Part shown: positions 1-5,811 of the stretch, in pieces
How positions within the stretch are numbered: position 1 is the stretch's first letter
Layout of the letters: each line of letters opens with the position of its first letter
NCBI GenBank assembly: GCA_937897535.1
Contig: CALCQB010000369.1
Coordinates: 1 to 6,970, forward strand
Source: an uncultured Novosphingobium sp.
GTDB taxonomy: Bacteria; Pseudomonadota; Alphaproteobacteria; Sphingomonadales; Sphingomonadaceae
DNA length: 6,970 nt
Direction: 5' to 3'
Notes under the pieces: generated by a model
What the model was told of the DNA's origin: nothing
Database searches by the model: none
Seen by the model: the letters and a program-made list of their open reading frames with translations, nothing else
Translations under genes and position numbers: made by a program

Positions 1-57
1 GGTCGGGCGGCCCGAATCGGGCGAGCGGGTGGCGTTCGTGTCGGTGGGCGCGGGCAT
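1..57 (-). CDS. Possible 5' end of an unidentified gene (19 codons, runs off the window)
   Basis: An ATG at 57-55 on the minus strand opens a frame reading MPAPTDTNATRSPDSGRPT up to the window edge, with almost every codon ending in G or C. It begins 10 bases after the TAA stop of the hydrolase fragment on the same strand, so it would fit the next gene of a minus-strand operon. The ending GRPT resembles the Gly-Arg-Pro-(Ser/Thr) stretch that often precedes the helix-turn-helix of TetR-family regulators, but 19 residues cannot settle that. There is only a weak ribosome-binding site (GCGGG) upstream. The opposite strand is also open here (ERVAFVSVGAGITRG), so the strand is not certain. Confidence 0.3.
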   Translation of the reverse strand, partial: MPAPTDTNATRSPDSGRPT

Positions 58-67
58 CACCCGCGGA

Positions 68-193
68 TTATCCCGCGCCGCTGCTGCCCGGCGGGGTGGC
101 ACGTGCCGCATTGGCCGTGATGCCGCTGGCCAGCCGGGGCATCAGCGCCAGCGGCAGGTCATGGCCCATGCCGGGCACCAGGTCGAGCGTGGC
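68..193 (-). CDS. Alpha/beta hydrolase, C-terminal fragment
   Basis: The last 41 codons of a minus-strand gene end at the TAA at 70-68. The stretch ATLDLVPGMGHDLP is typical of the end of alpha/beta-hydrolase-fold proteins: a hydrophobic beta strand followed by Gly-Met-Gly-His, where the His is normally the third member of the Ser-Asp-His catalytic triad. The rest (LALMPRLASGITANAARA) looks like the final helix. The nucleophile elbow and the acid residue are absent. In a normal hydrolase the preceding residues would read like HGxxDxxVP, but here they resemble a different enzyme family, so this fragment appears joined to another gene near 193-203. Its substrate cannot be guessed from the C-terminus. 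Confidence 0.5.
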   Translation of the reverse strand, partial: ATLDLVPGMGHDLPLALMPRLASGITANAARATPPGSSGAG

Positions 194-330
194 ACCGGCG
201 ATCTGGCCACAAGGCAGGATGCCACCGTCCATGTCGCCGTCGAGGATTCGCCGGCGACCGCTGCGGCGGCCGTGCAACGACTCGACGAGGCCACGCAGCG
301 GATCGAACACCTGCGTGGCCCCGGCTCGCG
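194..330 (-). CDS. Nitronate monooxygenase-like C-terminal fragment, in frame with the hydrolase fragment
   Basis: About 45 minus-strand codons, in the same frame as the hydrolase C-terminus, read GATQVFDPLRGLVESLHG and then LDGDMDGGILPCGQIAGA. The Gly-Asp-x-x-x-Gly ... Gly-Gln-x-x-Gly pattern resembles the C-terminal segment of FMN-dependent nitronate monooxygenase/2-nitropropane dioxygenase proteins, where it lies just before the last helices (commonly followed by residues like IHDIP). Here that continuation is replaced by the hydrolase ending. High G/C at third positions supports coding on this strand. Nothing resembling the FMN-binding barrel is present. The left boundary, near 320-345, is unclear. 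I infer that this is a piece of a separate gene, not a domain of the hydrolase; the family call is from memory of the motif and is tentative. Confidence 0.35.
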
Positions 331-374
331 CTGGCCGCGACGCGAGACCGCCTGCGCCGGCGAGCACACCGACG

Positions 375-540
375 ATCGCCAGCCTGGTCGGCTTTCTGAT
401 GATCGTGGCGTATTTTTCGCCCGTTCTGCTGCCGTGGAGACAAACGGCGGAAGACTGGTATTCGATTATCGCGGCCATCGCTATGGTGTATGGCGGTGTC
501 AATCTGTGTATTCACCACCTGAAGAAGATCTCGGATCGCG
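375..540 (+). CDS. Two-helix membrane protein fragment of foreign, lower-GC origin
   Basis: The plus strand encodes two hydrophobic segments: SLVGFLMIVAYFSPVLLPW, then a short polar stretch (RQTAEDW), then YSIIAAIAMVYGGVNLCI, ending in a positively charged HHLKKISDR. This is the pattern of a small inner-membrane protein with two or more transmembrane helices. It recalls uncharacterised membrane proteins of Planctomycetes and related phyla, but I cannot name a family. Base composition is clearly lower in GC than the flanks, with many codons ending in T or A (TAT TTT, TAT TCG ATT ATC). There is no plausible start codon or ribosome-binding site at its left edge and no stop at its right edge: it reads on into the UdgX frame. 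Both ends therefore look like false junctions. Confidence 0.45.
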
Positions 541-548
541 AGGCGGCG

Positions 549-1193
549 ATGGTCGCGGCGGGGGAAGTAGCTTTTGCGGAGCGGCCTGCCAGCTTGCCCG
601 CGATCGCCGAGGGCATAGCGGCTTGCCGTCGCTGCGCTATCGGCTGCACCGGCACCCGCGCGGTGATGGGCGATGGGCCGGCCAATGCCGCGCTGATGAT
701 CGTCGGCGAACAGCCCGGCGATAGCGAGGAACTGGCCGGGCGCCCGTTCGTCGGCCCGGCCGGGCAATTGCTGCGCGCACATCTGGTCGATGCCGGGATC
801 GCGGCGCAGCGCAGCTATGTCACCAACGCGGTCAAGCATTTCAAGTTCGTGCTGCGCGGCAAGCAGCGGCTGCACCAGAACCCCACTGCCAAGGAAATCG
901 ACCTGTGCCGCTGGTGGATCGAGGGCGAGCGGGCGCTGGTCCAGCCGCGGCTGGTGCTTGCGCTGGGCGCCAGCGCGGCGCGGTCGCTGCTCGGCAAGAC
1001 GGTCAGCGTCCAGCAGGCGCGCGGACGGGCCCTGCCGCTGGAGGACGGTTCGGAGCTGTGGCTGACCACGCACCCGTCCTACCTGCTGCGGCTGAGTGAT
1101 GCCGCGCGCGCGGAGGAGGAAGCGCGCTTTGCCGATGATCTGCGCGCGGTCGCGGCGCGGCTCGCGCAGCTTGGCCCGGAGCATCCGGGGTGA
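549..1193 (+). CDS. udgX: UdgX-family uracil-DNA glycosylase
   Basis: Family 4-like uracil-DNA glycosylase of the UdgX group, which excises uracil and is known to become covalently attached to the resulting abasic site through a His in its KRRIH loop. Numbering from the ATG at 549 (214 aa, close to the roughly 209 aa of the mycobacterial protein), the sequence shows an N-terminal CRRC pair, the active-site motif GEQPGD, RPFVGPAGQLL, then YVTNAVKHFKF followed by the loop RGKQRLH with its His at residue 109, a further Cys in LCRWW, and the C-terminal HPSYLLR. The CxxC pair, the later Cys and the KHF His are the likely 4Fe-4S ligands. The loop is KQRLH, not KRRIH. A GAGG at 540-543 sits five bases before this ATG. 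The frame stays open upstream, but that part belongs to an unrelated fragment. Many alphaproteobacterial homologues carry an extra N-terminal domain, so the true gene may have begun further upstream. The stop is three bases before dnaE2, which implies co-transcription. Confidence 0.85.
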   Translation: MVAAGEVAFAERPASLPAIAEGIAACRRCAIGCTGTRAVMGDGPANAALMIVGEQPGDSEELAGRPFVGPAGQLLRAHLVDAGIAAQRSYVTNAVKHFKFVLRGKQRLHQNPTAKEIDLCRWWIEGERALVQPRLVLALGASAARSLLGKTVSVQQARGRALPLEDGSELWLTTHPSYLLRLSDAARAEEEARFADDLRAVAARLAQLGPEHPG

Positions 1194-1196
1194 ACC

Positions 1197-4100
1197 ATGC
1201 CCGAGGCACCGCTCACCCCTGATCGCCGCCGGGTCGATCCCGGGCATGGCCTCGGCGCTCCGTCCCGCGCGGTCTTCGTCGAACTGGGGCTGGTGACCTG
1301 CTTTTCGTTCCTGCGCGGGGCGTCGGACGCAGTCGATCTGGTCACCCAGGCGCGCGCCTTGGGATACGATGCGATCGGGATTGCCGACGTCAATTCGATG
1401 GCTGGGGTGGTGCGGCTCCATACCGAAGCCAAAACGCTGGGGCTGCGGCCGGTGATCGGCTGCCGGATCGAGACGGCCGAAGGGCTGGAGTTCCTCGCCT
1501 ATCCGCAAGACCGCGCTGCCTATGGGCGGCTGTGCAAGCTGATCTCGGCCGGGCGGATGGGCAAGCTCGATGGCGAATGGCAGGACAAGGGCCTGTGCGA
1601 TATTTCGCTCGCGATGCTGGCGGATCATGCCGAGGGCGTGGCGCTGGTGCTGGTTCCGCCGGCGGATCTGGACGCGCCGTTTACGATCGCGGTGGAGAGC
1701 AATGTCGTGCCGTTGGATTTTGCCTCCATTCCTCCGCGTGAGGCGAGTCTGACCGCTGCGTTTGCAGACCTCCTCCCGCACCTCACCGCGCAGCTCCCCT
1801 CGCTGGGCCACATCGCCGCGAGCTATCTCTACAGCGGCGACGATCTCGCCCGGATCGCCCGGCTGGACGGGCTCGCCCGCGCCCACGGCCTGGCGATCCT
1901 CGCCACCAATCTGCCGCTGTACCACACGCCGCAGCGCCGTCCGCTGCACGATGTGATGACCGCGATCCGCCACAAAACCACGGTCGCCGCCGCCGGGCAT
2001 TTGCTTGAGCCCAATGCCGAGCGGCATCTCAAGGGACCGGAGGAGATGGCCCGGCTGTTCCGGCGCTGGCCCCATGCGCTGGTGGCGGCGCGCGAGCTGG
2101 CCGATGCCTGCGCCTTCAGTCTGGAGGAGCTGCGCTATGAATACCCGCGCGAAGTCTATCCCGACGGGCTCGACGCGCAGGCCTATCTGGCCCGGCTGAC
2201 CTGGGCTGGCGCGGCGCAGCACTATCCGCACGGGGTGCCGGAAGAGGTCGGCGAAACGCTGCTCAAGGAACTCGCGCTGATCGGCAAGAAGCGCCTCGCG
2301 CAGTACTTCCTGACGATCAAGGACATCGTCGATTTCGCCCGTAGCCGCCAGCCACCGATCCTGTGCCAGGGACGCGGCTCGGCGGCCAATTCGGCGGTGT
2401 GTTTTTGCCTGGGGATCACCTCGGTCAACCCGGTCGAGCACGCGCTGCTGTTCGAACGGTTCATTTCCGAAGACCGCGACGAGCCGCCCGATATCGACGT
2501 CGATTTCGAGCACGAACGCCGCGAAGAGGTGATCCAGCACATCTACGAGAAGTACGGTCGCCACCGCGCGGGCCTCTGCGCCACGGTGATCCACTATCGC
2601 CCGCGCATGGCGATCCGCGAGGTCGGCAAGGCGATGGGGCTGAGCGAGGACGTCACCAGCGCGCTGGCCAAGACGGTGTGGGGCGGGCACGGCCGCTCGA
2701 TCAAGGAGGCGCATGTCACGCGCGAGGCGGGGATGGACCTTTCCGATCCGCACCTGCGCCGGGTGCTGGCGCTGACCGAGCAGATGATCGGCATGCCGCG
2801 CCACCTCAGCCAGCATGTCGGCGGGTTCATCCTGACCGAAGGCGCGCTGAGCGAGACCGTGCCGATCGGCAACGGCGCGATGCCGGATCGCAGCTTCATC
2901 GAATGGGACAAGGACGATATCGACGCGCTCGGCATCCTCAAGGTCGATGTGCTGGCGCTCGGCATGCTGACCTGTATCCGCAAGTGCCTCGATCTGCTGC
3001 GCGAACATCACGGCAAGGACCTGACGCTCGCGACCGTCCCGCGTGAAGATCCGCTGGTTTACGACATGCTGTGCAAAGGGGATTCGCTGGGGGTGTTCCA
3101 GGTCGAAAGCCGCGCGCAGATGAACATGCTGCCGCGCCTGCGCCCGCGCTGCTTCTACGATCTGGTGATCGAGGTGGCGATCGTCCGGCCCGGGCCGATC
3201 CAGGGCGATATGGTCCACCCCTATCTCAAGCGGCGGCGCGGGGCGGAGCAGGTCGAAATCCCCGCGCCGGGCCCGGCCTTTGGCCCGCCGGACGAGCTGA
3301 CCTCGATCCTCGGCCGCACCCTTGGGGTGCCGATCTTCCAGGAGCAGGCGATGAAGATCGCGCTCGACGCGGCGAAGTTCTCCTCGAAGGAGGCCAATCG
3401 CCTGCGCAAGGCCATGGCGACCTTCCGCAGCCGCGGGATGGTGCACGAACTGGAAGACCTGATGGTCGGCAAGATGATCGCACGCGGTTACGATCCGGAC
3501 TTTGCGGTGCGCTGCTTCAACCAGATCAAGGGTTTCGGCGAATACGGCTTTCCCGAAAGCCACGCCGCCAGCTTCGCGTTGCTGGTCTATGTCTCGAGCT
3601 GGCTCAAATGCCACTACCCGGCGGCGTTCGGCGCGGCGCTGCTCAATTCGCAGCCAATGGGGTTCTATGCCCCGGCGCAGATCGTCCGCGACGCGAAGGA
3701 ACACGGGGTGGAAGTGCTGCCGGTCGATGTGAATTTCTCAGGTTGGGATAACACGCTGGAAGGAAAGGGGTTCGCGCAGAGGCGCAGAGAGAGCAGAGGC
3801 CGCAGAGGGGTAGTACTCGCGGCGAAGCCGCTATTCAGTCCCGGCGGGCTCGCTTGCCGCAACGCCGCAGAAGGAAAAAGTGCCTTCGGTACAAGCAACT
3901 TCCCTGCGGTCTCTGCTCTCTCTGCGCCTCTGCGTGAACCCACTTCTTCTCTACGCCTCGGCCTGCGCCAGGTCGATGGTTTCCCCGAGGCTGCGGCTGC
4001 GCGGATCGTGGCGGCGCGAGCGGAAGGCGGGGCGTTTCGCGATGTGCGTGAACTGAAGGAACGCGCCGGCTTGTCCCCCGCGTTGATCGAGCGACTGGCC

Positions 4101-4769
4101 TCGGCCGATTGCTTCAATTCCATGAACCTGACCCGCCGCCAGGCGCTGTGGGATGCGCGCAGCCTGATTGCCGCGCCGGACCTGCCGCTGTTCGCGGCGA
4201 TGGCGGCGCGCGATGAGGGGGCGGAGCGACAGGCCACGCGGCTTCCGCAGATGCCGCTAAGCGAGGAAGTGGTGGCCGATTATCAGACCCAGCGGCTCAG
4301 CCTGAAAGCGCATCCGCTCGCCTTCCTGCGCGCCAGCCTGGGCGAGCGCGGGTTCATCCGGGCCAGCGAACTCAGGGAACGCAAGTACCGCTCGACCGTC
4401 GAGGTCGCCGGGGTCGTCCTGATCCGCCAGCGTCCCGGCAGCGCCAAGGGCGTATGCTTCATCACGCTGGAGGACGAGACCGGAGTGGTCAATCTGGTGA
4501 TCTGGCCCGACCTGATGGAGAAGCAGCGCAAGGTGATCATGGGTGCCCGGCTGATGGAAGTGAAGGGCCGGGTCGAGTACGACGACGAGGTGATCCACGT
4601 GATCGCCCAGCATCTGACCGATGCGACGGAATCGCTCCACGCGCTGTCCGATGATCTCTTGCCGCACCATACCGACCGGGCCGACCACGTCAGCCGCCCG
4701 CTCCAGGGCAGTCGCGGCGGCCATCCACGCGACGTGCGGGTGATCCCGAAGTCGCGGGATTTTCATTGA
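1197..4769 (+). CDS. dnaE2: Error-prone DNA polymerase DnaE2 with an in-frame palindromic insertion
   Basis: C-family polymerase acting in translesion synthesis and damage-induced mutagenesis with ImuA and ImuB in bacteria that lack Pol V. The order is: a degenerate PHP domain (FVELGLVTCFSFLRGAS from about residue 27, with the metal-binding His residues replaced, as is usual for DnaE2), the polymerase core with GRGSAANS (392-399) and PDIDVDFE (D432 and D434 aligned to the first two catalytic Asp of E. coli DnaE), KVDVLALGML (D584, the third), GVFQVESRAQM and VRPGPIQGDMVHPYL, a helix-hairpin-helix region after about 920, and an OB fold from about 1064 ending in the typical SRDFH. All three catalytic Asp are present. 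At 1190 aa it is about 100 aa longer than most DnaE2: roughly 63 residues (856-918) come from an inserted repeat, and about 25 are an N-terminal extension. The ATG is three bases after the udgX stop. No imuA or imuB lies in the window and no SOS operator is visible. Activity with the insertion is unknown. Confidence 0.93.
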   Translation: MPEAPLTPDRRRVDPGHGLGAPSRAVFVELGLVTCFSFLRGASDAVDLVTQARALGYDAIGIADVNSMAGVVRLHTEAKTLGLRPVIGCRIETAEGLEFLAYPQDRAAYGRLCKLISAGRMGKLDGEWQDKGLCDISLAMLADHAEGVALVLVPPADLDAPFTIAVESNVVPLDFASIPPREASLTAAFADLLPHLTAQLPSLGHIAASYLYSGDDLARIARLDGLARAHGLAILATNLPLYHTPQRRPLHDVMTAIRHKTTVAAAGHLLEPNAERHLKGPEEMARLFRRWPHALVAARELADACAFSLEELRYEYPREVYPDGLDAQAYLARLTWAGAAQHYPHGVPEEVGETLLKELALIGKKRLAQYFLTIKDIVDFARSRQPPILCQGRGSAANSAVCFCLGITSVNPVEHALLFERFISEDRDEPPDIDVDFEHERREEVIQHIYEKYGRHRAGLCATVIHYRPRMAIREVGKAMGLSEDVTSALAKTVWGGHGRSIKEAHVTREAGMDLSDPHLRRVLALTEQMIGMPRHLSQHVGGFILTEGALSETVPIGNGAMPDRSFIEWDKDDIDALGILKVDVLALGMLTCIRKCLDLLREHHGKDLTLATVPREDPLVYDMLCKGDSLGVFQVESRAQMNMLPRLRPRCFYDLVIEVAIVRPGPIQGDMVHPYLKRRRGAEQVEIPAPGPAFGPPDELTSILGRTLGVPIFQEQAMKIALDAAKFSSKEANRLRKAMATFRSRGMVHELEDLMVGKMIARGYDPDFAVRCFNQIKGFGEYGFPESHAASFALLVYVSSWLKCHYPAAFGAALLNSQPMGFYAPAQIVRDAKEHGVEVLPVDVNFSGWDNTLEGKGFAQRRRESRGRRGVVLAAKPLFSPGGLACRNAAEGKSAFGTSNFPAVSALSAPLREPTSSLRLGLRQVDGFPEAAAARIVAARAEGGAFRDVRELKERAGLSPALIERLASADCFNSMNLTRRQALWDARSLIAAPDLPLFAAMAARDEGAERQATRLPQMPLSEEVVADYQTQRLSLKAHPLAFLRASLGERGFIRASELRERKYRSTVEVAGVVLIRQRPGSAKGVCFITLEDETGVVNLVIWPDLMEKQRKVIMGARLMEVKGRVEYDDEVIHVIAQHLTDATESLHALSDDLLPHHTDRADHVSRPLQGSRGGHPRDVRVIPKSRDFH
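3762..3950 (+). repeat. Palindromic element inserted in frame within dnaE2
   Basis: The terminal arms are 3769-3808 (starting GGTTCGCGCAGAGGCGCAGA) and 3903-3940 (ending CTGCGCCTCTGCGTGAACC). They are inverted copies that differ at two bases plus a two-base length difference over about 38 positions. Weaker pairing continues outward into AAGG/CTTCT flanks. The interior holds a perfect 5-bp hairpin, GCGGC-GAA-GCCGC (3819-3831). The stretch between conserved DnaE2 residues NTLE (to 855) and LRLGLRQ (from 919) is 189 bp, a multiple of three with no stop, and encodes an Arg- and Ser-rich peptide (FAQRRRESRGRRG...). In E. coli DnaE the matching place is the loop between the INVN-type strand and the VYGIGAIKG strand. 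No transposase is present, so it would have to be mobilised in trans. The CGCAGAG repeats resemble short intergenic palindromes scattered in many bacterial genomes. The outer limits are uncertain by several bases, and no clear target duplication is seen. Confidence 0.85.
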
Positions 4770-4823
4770 CGAAGTCCAGCTTGGCAGGCTCCTGTAATTC
4801 TGATGTCGCAAAATTGACGCTTG

Positions 4824-4841
4824 CGGTCATGAAACCGTCAC
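4824..4841 (+). promoter_or_regulatory. Pho-box-like PhoB binding site upstream of the DUF2490 gene
   Basis: The sequence CGGTCAT-GAAA-CCGTCAC matches the Pho box layout of two CTGTCA(T/C) direct repeats separated by four bases, with one mismatch in each half. It lies 48 bases upstream of the start of the DUF2490 gene, in the only intergenic space available for its promoter. A TTGACG (4814-4819) just upstream could be a -35 element, but no convincing -10 sits at 17 bases, as expected for an activator-dependent promoter. This suggests induction under phosphate limitation. It rests on motif similarity only. Confidence 0.5.
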
Positions 4842-4889
4842 ATAACCGCAATAGCGCGAATCTCGACTGCTGCTGACAAGGAAGACCCG

Positions 4890-5561
4890 ATGCGCCTGAT
4901 CCCGACCCTGCTGCTCGCCGCCCCGGCACTTGCCTTGGCCACTCCGGCGCTGGCCAGTGAGGACACCCAGAACTGGGAAACGGTCAATGTCACGGTGGGC
5001 CTGCCGGACAATTTCAAGATCAACAGCGAAACCGTGTTCCGCGACAGCGATGCCCGCGGGTTCTACGAGATCGAAGAAAACCTGATGGTCGGCAAGAAGC
5101 TGAACAAGACCGTCACCGTCTGGCTCGGCTACACCTTCAACCCGCTGTATAACAACGGAACGTTCCGGACCCGTGAACACCGGTTCCGCCAGCAGGTCAA
5201 CTTCGATAACTTCGCCAAGATCGGAACGGTCAAGCTGGGTGGGCGTGTGCGGCTGGAAGAACGCTGGCGCGAAAACGCCAGCGGCACCGGCTGGCGGCTG
5301 CGCCCCCAGGTCAAGGCCAGCGTGCCGGTGGTTGGCAAGGTCAATTTCAACCTCAGCCACGAAAGCTTCATCAATCTCAACACCACCGGCTTCCAGACCG
5401 TCAGCGGCTATGAGCGGATGCGCAACGCCGCGACGATTTCGTGGCCGCTGACCAAGCAGATCGGGGTCGAGGTCGGCTACCTCAACCAGCACGGCTTCGT
5501 CCGCAACGCGCCCGACACCAGCGATCATGTGCTGACCCTAGGCCTTTCGGCGACGTTCTGA
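4890..5561 (+). CDS. DUF2490-family outer-membrane beta-barrel protein
   Basis: A 223-residue exported protein. Residues 1-22 are a Sec signal peptide: MRLIP, a hydrophobic Leu/Ala core, and an ALA cleavage site before SEDTQNW. The mature part consists of alternating amphipathic strands with many aromatic and charged residues (FKINSETVFRD, VWLGYTFNPLYNN, EHRFRQQVNFDNF, RLRPQVKASVP, VEVGYLNQHGF) and ends in LGLSATF. The terminal Phe is the usual recognition signal for outer-membrane assembly by BamA. These traits fit the DUF2490 family, whose function is not established. The start is supported by AAGGAAG at 4878-4884, five bases before the ATG. It follows dnaE2 by 120 bases and has its own regulatory region with a Pho-box-like site, so it may be produced when phosphate is scarce. 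Its stop is only eight bases from the 3' end of the convergent tRNA-Glu(CTC) gene. Confidence 0.8.
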   Translation: MRLIPTLLLAAPALALATPALASEDTQNWETVNVTVGLPDNFKINSETVFRDSDARGFYEIEENLMVGKKLNKTVTVWLGYTFNPLYNNGTFRTREHRFRQQVNFDNFAKIGTVKLGGRVRLEERWRENASGTGWRLRPQVKASVPVVGKVNFNLSHESFINLNTTGFQTVSGYERMRNAATISWPLTKQIGVEVGYLNQHGFVRNAPDTSDHVLTLGLSATF

Positions 5562-5569
5562 TCGAAAGC

Positions 5570-5644
5570 TGGTGACCCCTACGGGAATCGAACCCGTGTT
5601 TCAGCCGTGAGAGGGCCGCGTCCTAACCGCTAGACGAAGGGGCC
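5570..5644 (-). tRNA. tRNA-Glu (anticodon CTC)
   Basis: Read on the minus strand, a full 75-nt cloverleaf. The acceptor arm GGCCCCT pairs with AGGGGTC (one G-U), the anticodon stem CGGCC/GGCTG holds the loop CTCTCAC with anticodon CTC at 5611-5609, the T arm CGGGTTCGATTCCCG is perfect, and CCA is encoded (5572-5570). It reads GAG codons. It is identical to the neighbouring tRNA-Glu(TTC) except for the first anticodon base (plus-strand G at 5611). It is the downstream member of the minus-strand tRNA pair. Confidence 0.97.
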
Positions 5645-5665
5645 GTTTGGCCTGGCTGCACCATA

Positions 5666-5704
5666 AGCACACAATGGGCGGAATCAAACTGCCCACTGTG
5701 CGCT
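5666..5704 (-). other. Hairpin between the two tRNA-Glu genes
   Basis: The arms 5704-5691 and 5679-5666 form a 14-bp stem with an 11-nt loop. In the minus-strand transcript the two non-Watson-Crick positions are G-U wobbles, whereas on the plus strand they would be A-C mismatches, so the structure favours RNA made in the tRNA direction. No run of U follows, so it is unlikely to be an intrinsic terminator. It may be a processing site (an RNase III or RNase E substrate) in the tRNA-Glu precursor. Confidence 0.5.
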
Positions 5705-5707
5705 GGT

Positions 5708-5782
5708 TGGTGACCCCTACGGGAATCGAACCCGTGTTTCAGCCGTGAAAGGGCCGCGTCCTAACCGCTAGACGAAGGGGCC
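5708..5782 (-). tRNA. tRNA-Glu (anticodon TTC)
   Basis: Minus strand, 75 nt with encoded CCA (5710-5708). The arms are the same as in the neighbouring gene, and the loop CTTTCAC carries anticodon TTC at 5749-5747. It decodes GAA, and GAG by wobble. It is first in the minus-strand transcript, 63 bases ahead of the CTC copy, and 78 bases after the recJ stop. Only the base at 5749 distinguishes it from the other copy. Confidence 0.97.
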
Positions 5783-5811
5783 ACACCGGCTGCGCGGTGG
5801 GCAGGCCCGCG

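Noticed and set aside
96..548. N-terminal extension making UdgX a 365-residue membrane-anchored protein
   Set aside because: The first 90 or so residues are antisense to better-supported coding sequence, and the two helices lie in lower-GC sequence with no link to UdgX. The extension is explained by false joins.
29..724. A plus-strand open frame of 231 codons at the left end
   Set aside because: It is antisense to the hydrolase and monooxygenase fragments and out of frame with both the membrane fragment and udgX. The translation is low-complexity Arg/Gly-rich.
1..1200. LexA/SOS operator upstream of udgX-dnaE2
   Set aside because: No pair of correctly spaced GTTC or GAAC half-sites was found by eye, and the upstream region is not trustworthy.
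159..3704. A minus-strand open frame of about 1,180 codons opposite udgX and dnaE2
   Set aside because: It is a shadow of the high-GC codon pattern of dnaE2. Its translation is rich in His, Arg, Gln and Asp with no recognisable domain, and it runs through several unrelated fragments.
3665..4237. Minus-strand frame of 190 codons across the dnaE2 insertion, as a possible gene carried by the element
   Set aside because: It starts and ends inside conserved dnaE2 coding sequence, and its translation shows no motif or ribosome-binding site. The element itself appears non-coding apart from its passive translation in dnaE2.
4770..4823. Rho-independent terminator after dnaE2
   Set aside because: Only a 4-bp CAGG/CCTG palindrome is present, with no stable stem and T-run.
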